A DNA stretch of 64,000 nucleotides. Origin: Marinimicrobium sp038419845 (GTDB lineage: Bacteria; Pseudomonadota; Gammaproteobacteria; Pseudomonadales; Cellvibrionaceae). Shown here one piece after another: positions 16,850 to 24,932 of the stretch. The notes beneath the pieces are model-generated. The model made no database searches and was not told the origin of the DNA. It worked only from the letters and a program-made list of their open reading frames with translations. The stretch covers positions 62,001-126,000 of the forward strand of contig NZ_JBCAQT010000013.1 of the NCBI RefSeq assembly GCF_038419845.1, given 5' to 3'. The translations under genes were made by a program, and so were the position numbers. Each line of letters begins with the position of its first letter. Position 1 is the stretch's first letter.

Positions 16850-18475
16850 ATGTTTTTACGAGCGTTGAATATTGGCCCCCGGTTGGCGGCGGGCTTTGGG
16901 GTGCTGCTCCTGTTGTTGATCAGTCAGGGCATTTTTGCTCTGTACGAAATGTCCCAGATGGATGAAATATCCACCGAGATCAATGAGGACTGGCTACCCG
17001 GCGTACGTGCCGTGGGCGATCTGGGTACCAGTATCATGCGCTACCGGGTGTTTACCCTGCGGGTGGCGGCCGATGATGATCCGGTCATGGTCAAAGAGAA
17101 TATCGAGCGTCTGCGGGCAATCAAAACCGATGTGCGCAAGAATCAGGCGCGGTACGAGGAGGTTATCAACACAGTTGAAGAGCGGGCGGTTTACGATCGG
17201 TATGTCGAGGCGCAGGAGGAATACTTTGAGAACTCCGACATCCTGGTGGACTACGCTCAGGATGGCGACTTCGGTTCGGCCATGGGGATTGTCAATATTG
17301 CCCTGGGCGGGCCGGCCGACCGGATGGCGGAGGCCTTGCTGGAGCTTTCGAATATAAACCAGGAGGGTTCGCGTGAGGCCGATGCTCGCGGAAAGGCGGT
17401 GTTCGTCGAAGCGCAAACGGCGGTCATAGCCGCTATTGTTGTCGCCGTTCTGCTTGTGATCGGCCTGGCGGTATTTCTGGCGCGGAGTATTGTTCAACCA
17501 CTGGCTCAGGCGCTGGACAACGCCGAAACCATCGCGGCGGGGGATCTCAGCCAGCCCATTGACGTCAAGGGTAACGATGAGCCCGCTCGCCTGTTGAATT
17601 CCCTGGCACTCATGCGAGAGAACCTGCGCAGTGCCATCAGTCAGATCTCCAACTCTTCCACCCAACTGGCGTCGGCGACCGAAGAGCTCAGCTCGGTGGC
17701 CGAGGATTCCTCCCGCAGCCTGCAGGAGCAGACCGATGAAATTCAGCAGGCCGCCAGCGCCGTGACCGAGATGACGGCCGCTGTCGAGGAGGTGGCCCGC
17801 AACGCCACCGAGACATCCGAATCTTCAAGCGAGTCGGCCAGTGCGGCGAAAGACGGCCTGTCCAAGGTCCTTGAGACACGCAAATCCATCCAGTTCATGA
17901 CCGATGAAATTGACAAGACCTCGGAGTCGGTCAATGGCCTGGCCGAGCAGGCCAACGATATCGGCAAGGTGATGGATGTGATTCTGGCAATTGCCGAACA
18001 GACCAACCTGCTGGCCCTGAATGCGGCCATTGAGGCGGCCCGGGCGGGCGAAGCGGGTCGCGGTTTCGCCGTGGTGGCCGATGAAGTGCGGGCGCTGGCG
18101 CACCGCACCCAGACCTCCACCAAGGAGATTGAAACCATCATCAGCAACATCCAGAACGGCACCAAGAACGCCGTCTCCTCCATGGAGCTGAGCAGCACTC
18201 GGGCGACCGAGACGCTGTCGGTGGCCAAGGCGGCGAGTGATGCGCTGGAGCGTATCGCCGAGGGCATTGACGATATCAATGAACGCAACCAGGTCATTGC
18301 CAGCGCCTCGGAAGAGCAGGCCAGCGTGGCCCGCGAAGTGGACCGCAATCTGGTCAAAATCAGCGATATCGCCACTCAGTCCGCCGCCGGTGCCAATCAG
18401 ACCAGCGCTTCGGCCGAGGAGCTGTCCAGGCTCGCGGTGGAGCTCAATACGCTGGTCAGTCGCTTCCAGCTCTGA
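16850..18475 (+). CDS. methyl-accepting chemotaxis protein
   Basis: A 541-residue receptor. TM1 (about 10-30) is followed by a periplasmic four-helix-bundle ligand domain (about 35-185), TM2 (about 190-210, VIAAIVVAVLLVIGLAVFL) and a HAMP domain (to about 265). The cytoplasmic signalling coiled coil has the hairpin tip EQTNLLALNAAIEAARAGE and GRGFAVVADEVRALA. It senses a small ligand in the periplasm and controls CheA. No CheW-binding pentapeptide for CheR (NWxxF) is seen at the C-terminus, which ends VSRFQL. It stands alone, followed on the same strand by a diguanylate cyclase. Confidence 0.94.
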   Translation: MFLRALNIGPRLAAGFGVLLLLLISQGIFALYEMSQMDEISTEINEDWLPGVRAVGDLGTSIMRYRVFTLRVAADDDPVMVKENIERLRAIKTDVRKNQARYEEVINTVEERAVYDRYVEAQEEYFENSDILVDYAQDGDFGSAMGIVNIALGGPADRMAEALLELSNINQEGSREADARGKAVFVEAQTAVIAAIVVAVLLVIGLAVFLARSIVQPLAQALDNAETIAAGDLSQPIDVKGNDEPARLLNSLALMRENLRSAISQISNSSTQLASATEELSSVAEDSSRSLQEQTDEIQQAASAVTEMTAAVEEVARNATETSESSSESASAAKDGLSKVLETRKSIQFMTDEIDKTSESVNGLAEQANDIGKVMDVILAIAEQTNLLALNAAIEAARAGEAGRGFAVVADEVRALAHRTQTSTKEIETIISNIQNGTKNAVSSMELSSTRATETLSVAKAASDALERIAEGIDDINERNQVIASASEEQASVAREVDRNLVKISDIATQSAAGANQTSASAEELSRLAVELNTLVSRFQL

Positions 18476-18669
18476 CGACCTGCTTTTCATCTTCAGCGCG
18501 GGTCCCCGTGACCCGCCGCTCCCTCCTGCATTGACTATTGCCCCGATAGACTGTTTTTTGCACGATTTTGTAGTCGTATCAGCTGCCCGTCAGGCATACT
18601 GACCGACTTGAAGCCAATCTCATTAAAGTGAGCTATGGTTATTGGCGATACCCAACCCCGAGCGAGTCA

Positions 18670-19743
18670 ATGCGAATGAACGAGTCATCCCGGGAGCCCT
18701 TCAGCGCTGACTATGAGGCCAAACGCCTTGAAGCCTTGCGTCAATACCAGATTCTGGATACTCCACCCGAAGCGCTGTTTGACGATCTGGTGGACATTGC
18801 CGCCTATATCTGCGAAGCGCCCATCGCCGTAATCAACTTCATTGATGGTCATCGTCAGTGGTTCAAGGCGGTCAAGGGGCTGGGCGTGCGGGAGACCAAA
18901 CTGGATATCTCCATCTGTCGCCATACCATTCTGCAAACCGGGACTTTCGTGGTCCCGGACCTGTCCCGGGACGATCGTTTTGCCGCGAACCCTCTGGTGA
19001 CCGGCGAGAGCCATCTGCGCTTTTATGCCGGGGCCCTGCTTGAGAGTAGCGATGGATTTCCCCTGGGAACCGTTTGCGTGCTGGATACCCGGCCCCGGGA
19101 GCTCACCGAGCTGCAGCAAAACACCCTCCAGGCACTGGCCCGCCAGGCGATGGGCAACCTGGAGCTGATGCGGACCAATCATCTTCAGCGTGAGCTTCTC
19201 AATGAGCTGGAACAGACACGCGAACAGCTGGTTCAACAGGCCACCACTGATCCTCTCACCGGGCTGTTCAATCGACGTGCCTTTGATGAACAGCTGGAGC
19301 AGGAACTGGCGCAGATTCATCGCGGTCGGGCGCCGGGCAGCCTGATGATGATCGACCTGGACTATTTCAAACGGATCAACGACGAGGCGGGTCACCACAA
19401 GGGCGACCGGGTGCTGACCCGCTTCTCGGAGCTGTGCCGGAGCCTGTTTCGACAGGGCGACACCCTCGCCCGTTGGGGTGGTGAGGAATTCATGATCCTG
19501 CTGCCGGAAACCGGGACAAAAGACGCCGAGGTTGTGGCTTCGCGCCTCCATCAACAACTCAGCGATGACCCGCTTCATGAGCCGGGGCAGCAGACGCCAT
19601 TGACGGTCAGTATCGGCATCATTCCCCTGGGTCGGGTCGATGACTCTGTGCAGGCGTTGAGAGAAGTGGATGCCGCTCTTTACCTGGCCAAGGACCGGGG
19701 GCGGCAGTGTACTGTGGTGCTGGACTCGGAATTATCCGACTAG
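18670..19743 (+). CDS. GAF-GGDEF diguanylate cyclase
   Basis: About 357 residues. An N-terminal GAF domain (about 15-165, with RLEALRQYQILDTPPE, the usual lead-in) is followed by a short coiled linker and a GGDEF domain with RWGGEEF. The inhibitory I-site RQGD stands five residues before GGEEF, so the enzyme should be product-inhibited. It makes cyclic di-GMP from two GTP in the cytoplasm. No membrane segments. A GTG at 18628 gives a longer alternative; I prefer ATG 18670 because the family starts near NESSREPF. The signal sensed by the GAF domain is unknown; chemoreceptor adjacency is suggestive only. Confidence 0.92.
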   Translation: MRMNESSREPFSADYEAKRLEALRQYQILDTPPEALFDDLVDIAAYICEAPIAVINFIDGHRQWFKAVKGLGVRETKLDISICRHTILQTGTFVVPDLSRDDRFAANPLVTGESHLRFYAGALLESSDGFPLGTVCVLDTRPRELTELQQNTLQALARQAMGNLELMRTNHLQRELLNELEQTREQLVQQATTDPLTGLFNRRAFDEQLEQELAQIHRGRAPGSLMMIDLDYFKRINDEAGHHKGDRVLTRFSELCRSLFRQGDTLARWGGEEFMILLPETGTKDAEVVASRLHQQLSDDPLHEPGQQTPLTVSIGIIPLGRVDDSVQALREVDAALYLAKDRGRQCTVVLDSELSD

Positions 19744-19866
19744 CGGTCGAAAGGCTCCGGATTAAATGTTTCTCCCGGGTGAATCCAAAACGGGCCTGTT
19801 CTGCGTCTGAATCAGTAACCCGGCGACAATGCCGGAATCACTGACTGAGTAGGATGAGGAAAACCC

Positions 19867-20376
19867 ATGAAAACGTTCAATGGATTCGCGGTTGTTAAAT
19901 GTCTGATGTTGGCCCTGATGGGCCTGGGCCTGATCACCGGCGCTCTGCCGGTGCTGGCCGAGAATGTCGACTGGCAGCAGCAGTTGCCGGCTCATATTCC
20001 GGGCGGAGATGCCGCTGCCATCGCCATTCCGATCATCGCGATTGTGATGGTGTTCGGCGCCCCGGCCCTAACGGTGATTCTGGTGGCACTGTTTGTGTTT
20101 CGCCATCGCGAGCGGCGCCAGCAGTTACTGAATGAACGCATCCAGAAGTTTCTGGAAAATGGCCAGCCGGTGCCGGAAAATCTGATGGGAGAGAGCCTGC
20201 CCGCTCCGGCCCGCCACCTCAATCAGGGACTGGTGTTGCTCGGTGCGGGTGCCGGTCTGACGCTGTTCCTGACGCTCATGAACGGGTTTGCGATCGGTAG
20301 CCTCGGTTTGATCCTGGTCGGAGTCGGCCTTGCCAAGATACTGATCTGGAAGCTGGCCGAGACCCGGGCCGTCTGA
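19867..20376 (+). CDS. DUF6249-type membrane protein, first gene of ECF sigma operon
   Basis: A 169-residue protein with a signal peptide or TM1 (MKTFNGFAVVKCLMLALMGLGLITGALPVLA), a second membrane segment at about 52-77 (IAIPIIAIVMVFGAPALTV), a charged cytoplasmic stretch with RHRERRQQLLNERIQKFLENGQPVP, and two short C-terminal helices. The family is found beside ECF sigma factors. Its stop overlaps the sigma-factor ATG by one base, so the two are coupled. Function unknown; membrane-stress sensing is plausible. Confidence 0.75.
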   Translation: MKTFNGFAVVKCLMLALMGLGLITGALPVLAENVDWQQQLPAHIPGGDAAAIAIPIIAIVMVFGAPALTVILVALFVFRHRERRQQLLNERIQKFLENGQPVPENLMGESLPAPARHLNQGLVLLGAGAGLTLFLTLMNGFAIGSLGLILVGVGLAKILIWKLAETRAV

Positions 20377-20951
20377 TGGACCGGCAACACGACAGTCTGT
20401 CTGACGCGGGCCTCATCGCCCGCGTCATGACCCAGCGCGATCCCCATGCTTTCCGGCAACTGGTTCTGCGCTATCAGTCGCCGCTGCGTCGCTGGGCCCG
20501 ACGGTTGTGCGATGGCGATGAGAGTGCCGCCGATGATCTGGCTCAGGAAGTGTTCATCAAGGCGTACCAGTCGCTGCACAGCTACCGGGGCGAGGCCCGC
20601 TTTTCCACCTGGTTGTATCGCATCGCGTTCAATCTGGCGGCCAGTCAGAGGCGGCTGGCCCGGGAGCGCTGGACGCGGGTCGACCTGGATGATGCCGCCA
20701 CTGAGGTGGACGCCGCCACCCATCAGCCTTCGCATACCGGGCCCACTGAGGCGAGACGCGACCTGGATGGCGCCCTGGCCCTTCTCAGTGAGCCCCAGCA
20801 GTGGGCCTTGCGCCTGAGCTTGGAGGAAGAGCTTACCCACGAGGAAGTCGCCGAGATCATGGGCCTGGCTCTTGGCACCGTCAAAACCCACATTCTGCGC
20901 GGCAAGAAGGCGTTGAAATCCTATTTGTCATCTTGGCAGGAGACCGTCTGA
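20376..20951 (+). CDS. ECF-type RNA polymerase sigma factor
   Basis: A 191-residue sigma-70 family protein. Region 2 is at about 25-90 (DLAQEVFIKAYQSLHSYRGEARFSTWLYRIAFN) and region 4 at about 130-185 (LTHEEVAEIMGLALGTVKTHILRGKKAL). No region 1.1 or 3, as in ECF factors. It overlaps both neighbours by one base (TGATG junctions), so the three-gene operon is tightly coupled. Its regulon is not determinable here. Confidence 0.9.
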   Translation: MDRQHDSLSDAGLIARVMTQRDPHAFRQLVLRYQSPLRRWARRLCDGDESAADDLAQEVFIKAYQSLHSYRGEARFSTWLYRIAFNLAASQRRLARERWTRVDLDDAATEVDAATHQPSHTGPTEARRDLDGALALLSEPQQWALRLSLEEELTHEEVAEIMGLALGTVKTHILRGKKALKSYLSSWQETV

Positions 20952-21298
20952 TGAAACCTGAGAACCCGAACGATGAGCGCGAACTGGACGCCCGGCTGGC
21001 CCGGGCGCTTCGGCGCAGCGCCGACTACATTGACGATGACGGTTTCAGTGACCGGGTCATGCAGAGTCTTTCCATGCCCGCGCCCTCGCGCCGGTCGGTG
21101 GGTGTGAGGCTCTGGGTGCTGTTGGCGGCGATCCTGGTCGGGTCGCTGGCGGTGGCAGTGATCCCGGCGCAAGCCTGGGCGTATACATTGGCGGCAGGCA
21201 TTCTGGCGATGCCTCTGGACGCGATGCTTCAGACTGGGGCACTGATCACCCTGGTGTTGATGGCGGCCCTGGGCGGCTGGGCGTTGCAGGAGGATTGA
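20951..21298 (+). CDS. small membrane protein, candidate anti-sigma factor
   Basis: A 115-residue protein with a charged cytoplasmic N-terminus (DERELDARLARALRRSADYIDDDGFSDRVMQSL). Two hydrophobic segments follow (about 55-78 and 82-108). The ATG at 20951 overlaps the sigma-factor stop by one base. Position and topology fit an anti-sigma or membrane tether for the ECF factor, although it lacks an obvious zinc-finger (HxxxCxxC) motif. Confidence 0.65.
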   Translation: MKPENPNDERELDARLARALRRSADYIDDDGFSDRVMQSLSMPAPSRRSVGVRLWVLLAAILVGSLAVAVIPAQAWAYTLAAGILAMPLDAMLQTGALITLVLMAALGGWALQED

Positions 21299-21339
21299 CG
21301 GTTTGGCGGTTTTCCCCAAACCGGGTTAGAATTGCAGCC

Positions 21340-21457
21340 ACTCCTCGGGGAGGTCTAGCACCTGAGATGCCTTTTCGGCCCGTGATCGCAATGCCGGCGA
21401 AACGAAAAGGCGGACCCGTTGAACCTGATCCGGTTAATGCCGGCGTAGGGATAGGAA
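21340..21457 (+). promoter_or_regulatory. TPP riboswitch (THI element)
   Basis: Diagnostic blocks appear in order: CTCGGGG at about 21343, CTGAGATG at 21362, GACCCGTTGAACCTGATCC at 21413-21431, and GCCGGCGTAGGGA at 21439-21451. An inserted 9-bp stem GCCTTTTCG/CGAAAAGGC (21369-21409) extends the P3 arm. Binding of thiamine pyrophosphate to this aptamer reduces expression of downstream thiamine genes. The following gene is a TonB receptor 127 nt away, with a separate expression platform at 21554-21583. Confidence 0.95.
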
Positions 21458-21553
21458 CAAAAAAGTGCGCTTGGCCAGCATTGGTGTTGGCATCCAGGGC
21501 GTGTTGACGCCGATACTGGCCATGGCTCCTACAAATACTCCCGCTCGCATTCC

Positions 21554-21583
21554 GGATCTCCACGTATTTTTTGGAGATCCCTT
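21554..21583 (+). promoter_or_regulatory. RBS-sequestering hairpin, candidate riboswitch expression platform
   Basis: GGATCTCC (21554-21561) and GGAGATCC (21573-21580) are a perfect 8-bp inverted repeat with an 11-nt loop. The right arm contains the GGAG Shine-Dalgarno of the receptor ATG at 21584. If the ligand-bound aptamer promotes this stem, translation would be blocked. Confidence 0.7.
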
Positions 21584-23701
21584 ATGACTCATCGATTGAC
21601 CCTTGCTGTTAGTATCGCGCTTGCTTTGACGACGGCCTCGGCGGCGCTGGCGCAACCCTCCGATATCACCGAAGAAATCATTGTCACAGCTGACTTTCGT
21701 CAGGCGCAGCTGCTCGATCTGTCCGCCAGCGCCAGCGTGATTGATGCGCAGACCATCAAAAGCCGCAGCGCCGTGCATCTGGACGATGTGCTCAATACCG
21801 CGCCCAATGTCAATTTTTCTACCGGCGCCTCGCGCGGCCGCTTTTTCCAGATCCGCGGCATCGGTGAGCGCAGCCAGTTTGTCGAACCGATCAACCCCTC
21901 GGTGGGCCTGATCATCGACGGCATCGACATGACCGGCATTGGCGGCGGCGCCACCACTCTGGATATTCAGCAGGTTGAGATTCTGCGCGGCCCCCAGGGG
22001 ACGCTCTACGGCGCCAACGCCCTGGCCGGACTGATCAACATGGTCTCTGGTGCGCCTACCGAATCGTTTGAAGGGGAACTCAATACCACCCTGGCCGAAT
22101 ACAACACCCGCACCGCCAGCGGCGTCGTCAGCGGCCCGATCAACGGTCAGTGGGGTTATCGTGTCTCCCTGTCGCAACACCTGAGCGACGGCTATCAGAG
22201 CAATGCGTTTCTCGGTATTGATGACAACGCCGACTACGACGAGCAGACCGCACGGGGCAAGTTGCGTTACCAGCCCAATGCGGATCTGACGCTTGACCTG
22301 ACCGCTCTCTACATCGATGTCGATAACGGCTACGACGGTTTTTCCCTGGACAACACCCGCACCACCCTGTCGGACGAGCCCGGCCACGATCGCCAGCAGA
22401 CCGCCGCCGGCTCGGCGCGTCTCGAGTGGCAGGCCACCGACGCCTACCGGTTGATCGGCCTGCTCAGTCACGCCAACTCCGACCTGGAGTACGGCTACGA
22501 TGAGGACTGGGCCTATGAAGGGCTGTGCGAAGATTTTGAGTGTGTCTTTGACGGCTACAACTCTTTCGACAACTACCTGCGCGACAACCGCCACACCAGC
22601 GCCGATGTGCGCCTGGTTTCCGATAACGCCGTGGACGAACTGGGCTGGGTTGCAGGAGCTTACTACCGCGATCAGTCCGAAGATCTGCGCCGTGAATACA
22701 CCTACTTCTCCGAAGATTTCCTGAGTGAATTCAGCACCGAAAACCGGGCGCTCTATGGCCAGCTGGACATTCCGTTAGCCCAACGCCTGACGTTGACCAC
22801 CGGCCTTCGCTTCGAGCAGCGGGAGGCGGACTACGCCGACAGCGACGGCGCCGTGTTTGCCCCCGAAGAAGACATGTGGGGCGGCAAGCTGGCCCTGGAG
22901 TATCGGGACGCCCGCGATCACCGCTGGTACGGCCTGGTCTCGCGCGGCTTCAAAGCCGGGGGCTTCAACAGCAGCCAGAGTATTCCCGCCGAAGACCGGG
23001 AGTTTTCCACTGAAACCCTGTGGAATTACGAACTGGGCTGGAAGGCGAGCGCCCTGGATCGTCGTCTGCAGACTCAAATGGCGCTGTTCTATCAGGACCG
23101 TGACGACGTTCAGACCAAACAGTCACTGGTCCAGCCCAATGAGGGGGACGACTGCCCCTGCAGTTTCACCGACTACACCACCAACGCCGCCTCCGGCAGT
23201 GCCCTTGGACTGGAAGCGGAAGTGAATTGGCAGCTCAACCCCATGACCGAAGTCTTCGCCAGTCTGGGCCTGCTGGACAGCGAGTTCGACAACTTTGAAA
23301 GCTTTGCCCACGTCAAAGCCGACGACGAAACCGGCGAGCCCTACGATCTCAGTGGCCATGACCTGCCGCACGCGCCCAACTACCAGTTCGCCGTCGGCGC
23401 CCTGTTTGACCTGACCGAGCACTGGTACGCGCGGGTGGAACTGGAAGGCAAAGATGCGTTCCATTTTTCCAGTCGGCACGAAGCCCAGTCGGATCGCTAC
23501 GAGCTGCTCAACGCCCGCCTCGGCTATCGGGCGGACAGCTGGGAAGTGGCCCTCTGGGGACGCAACCTCACCGACGAGCTGTACCAGACCCGCGGCTTCG
23601 GCGCCTTCGGCAACGATCCGCGCAACGGCTACGAGACCGAACCCTATTATCAGTTCGGCGAGCCGCGTATTCTGGGCGTGGACGCCACCCTGTGGTTTTG
23701 A
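21584..23701 (+). CDS. TonB-dependent receptor, thiamine-regulated
   Basis: A 705-residue outer-membrane receptor. Signal peptide to about ALAQ (residue 25), TonB box EEIIVTA, plug domain (about 30-170) with RGIGER and GPQGTLYGANALAGLINM, then a 22-strand-type barrel ending DATLWF. A TPP riboswitch and a translational hairpin precede it. Receptors of this kind under THI-element control, often with pnuT, are known in gammaproteobacteria and Bacteroidetes as candidate thiamine importers. A hairpin element and REP-like repeats separate it from the next genes. Confidence 0.9.
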   Translation: MTHRLTLAVSIALALTTASAALAQPSDITEEIIVTADFRQAQLLDLSASASVIDAQTIKSRSAVHLDDVLNTAPNVNFSTGASRGRFFQIRGIGERSQFVEPINPSVGLIIDGIDMTGIGGGATTLDIQQVEILRGPQGTLYGANALAGLINMVSGAPTESFEGELNTTLAEYNTRTASGVVSGPINGQWGYRVSLSQHLSDGYQSNAFLGIDDNADYDEQTARGKLRYQPNADLTLDLTALYIDVDNGYDGFSLDNTRTTLSDEPGHDRQQTAAGSARLEWQATDAYRLIGLLSHANSDLEYGYDEDWAYEGLCEDFECVFDGYNSFDNYLRDNRHTSADVRLVSDNAVDELGWVAGAYYRDQSEDLRREYTYFSEDFLSEFSTENRALYGQLDIPLAQRLTLTTGLRFEQREADYADSDGAVFAPEEDMWGGKLALEYRDARDHRWYGLVSRGFKAGGFNSSQSIPAEDREFSTETLWNYELGWKASALDRRLQTQMALFYQDRDDVQTKQSLVQPNEGDDCPCSFTDYTTNAASGSALGLEAEVNWQLNPMTEVFASLGLLDSEFDNFESFAHVKADDETGEPYDLSGHDLPHAPNYQFAVGALFDLTEHWYARVELEGKDAFHFSSRHEAQSDRYELLNARLGYRADSWEVALWGRNLTDELYQTRGFGAFGNDPRNGYETEPYYQFGEPRILGVDATLWF

Positions 23702-23733
23702 TCCAGGCTTTTTGTTTGTTGAACCCAGGGCAA

Positions 23734-23808
23734 CGGCGGATGCGCCTGCGGCTTATCCGCCCTACCCAACGTTCCGTAGGGCGTGGTAAGCCTAAGGCGC
23801 ACCCGCCG
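23734..23808. repeat. inverted pair of REP-like repeats
   Basis: Unit one (23734-23771) and unit two (23775-23808) are similar palindromic sequences in opposite orientation, CGGCGGATGCGCC and CGTAGGGCGTGG. Both match the single unit at 13967-13999. This is the paired arrangement of BIME-type elements. Confidence 0.75.
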
Positions 23809-23919
23809 CAACGAGGCGCGACGCAACAACGGTTGGGTTGATGATTCGGTCCGACGTTTCGGTGCAGCATCCGCCGTTACCAGGCATGACGCGCAAGCAA
23901 ACATTCGGAGAAGTGACCG

Positions 23920-24012
23920 TCAGGGACATTGAACCAGGACCGTGGAGAGCGGGATTCGCGACACGAGCCTACATGGAAGTATTCACGGCGTGTCCTGGTT
24001 TAATGCTCCTGA
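23920..24012 (+). repeat. dispersed hairpin element, copy C
   Basis: Arms 23920-23940 and 23992-24012 pair over 21 nt with three mismatches, two of which would be G-U wobbles in RNA; weaker pairing continues outward to about 23913 and 24019. The 51-nt interior (23941-23991) is identical to copy D at 43 of 51 positions by eye, including GCGGGATTCGCGA and TTCACGGCG. It lies between the riboswitch-controlled receptor and the rest of the thiamine genes. Confidence 0.8.
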
Positions 24013-24049
24013 TGGCCACGCCACCGATAATTTACTAGAGACCCTTGCC

Positions 24050-24298
24050 ATGAAACTATCCATCGAAATCAGCATGTACCCCTTCAATGAAGACTACATC
24101 CCACCGATCAAAGGATTCATTGACTGGCTCAACCAACAGGACGGCATCAAAATCCAGACCGTCCCCACCTGCACCCTCATCACCGGCGACTACGACCGGG
24201 TGATGGATGTGCTGCGTGACGGCCTCAAATACAGCTACGAAACCTACGGCAAAGCCGTATTCGTCACCAAATTCCTGCCCAACCACGAAGCCCTCTGA
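24050..24298 (+). CDS. YkoF/MTH1187-like thiamine-binding protein
   Basis: An 82-residue single-domain protein beginning MKLSIEISMYPFNEDYIPPI, the opening strand and loop of the YkoF/MTH1187 fold, a ferredoxin-like domain that binds thiamine. B. subtilis YkoF has two such domains; this one has a single copy and presumably forms an oligomer. There is no signal peptide, so it acts in the cytoplasm, perhaps as a chaperone or sensor for imported thiamine. The stop is 1 nt before the next start. Confidence 0.85.
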   Translation: MKLSIEISMYPFNEDYIPPIKGFIDWLNQQDGIKIQTVPTCTLITGDYDRVMDVLRDGLKYSYETYGKAVFVTKFLPNHEAL

Positions 24299-24299
24299 C

Positions 24300-24932
24300 G
24301 TGACGGTGGAAGACGCGGCCCAACAGATCGCCAACGCCTGGGCCCAGATGTCCGGATGGGAAATCGTCGCCGTGATTCTGGCAATCGCCTATCTGGTATT
24401 GGCCGTGCGCCAGAACCCACTGTGCTGGTACGCCGGCTTTGCCAGCACCGCCATCTACACCGTGCTGTTCTGGAACGTGCAGCTGCTGATGGAATCCGGG
24501 CTCAATATCTACTACATGGCCATGGCCGTCTACGGTTGGTGGCAGTGGCGCCACGGCGGGCAGAATGACACCCCCTTACCGGTGCACACCTGGCGCTGGC
24601 GCCAACACGCCCTGGTGCTCAGTGGCATCGTGCTGATCAGCGCCGCCTCCGGCTCCCTGCTGACGCAGTTTACCCATGCGGCCTGGCCCTACCTGGATTC
24701 ATTCACCACCTGGGCAGCGGTCGTCACCACCTTCATGGTCGCGCGCAAGGTTCTGGAAAACTGGGCCTACTGGATGGTGATCAACAGCACCTCCATCTTC
24801 ATTTTTATCGATCGTGGGATGTACCTGACCGCCCTGTTGCTGCTGTCCTATCTGATCATTTCCATTTTCGGCTGGATCAGCTGGTACCGGGATTACCAAA
24901 ACCATCAACAGGAGCAGGCCAGTGCCCGGTGA
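24300..24932 (+). CDS. pnuT: PnuC-family transporter, thiamine type (PnuT)
   Basis: About 210 residues with seven membrane helices of the PnuC/SWEET-like fold. Motifs: CWYAGFASTAIYTVLFW in TM2, NIYYMAMAVYGWWQW in TM3, and ENWAYWMVINSTSIFIF near TM6. PnuT is the thiamine-specific branch, which takes up free thiamine by facilitated diffusion, trapped afterwards by phosphorylation. The GTG at 24300 is 1 nt after the previous stop; GTG 24306 and ATG 24348 are alternatives. The end overlaps the kinase gene by 11 nt. The assignment to thiamine rests on TPP-riboswitch context. Confidence 0.88.
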   Translation: MTVEDAAQQIANAWAQMSGWEIVAVILAIAYLVLAVRQNPLCWYAGFASTAIYTVLFWNVQLLMESGLNIYYMAMAVYGWWQWRHGGQNDTPLPVHTWRWRQHALVLSGIVLISAASGSLLTQFTHAAWPYLDSFTTWAAVVTTFMVARKVLENWAYWMVINSTSIFIFIDRGMYLTALLLLSYLIISIFGWISWYRDYQNHQQEQASAR

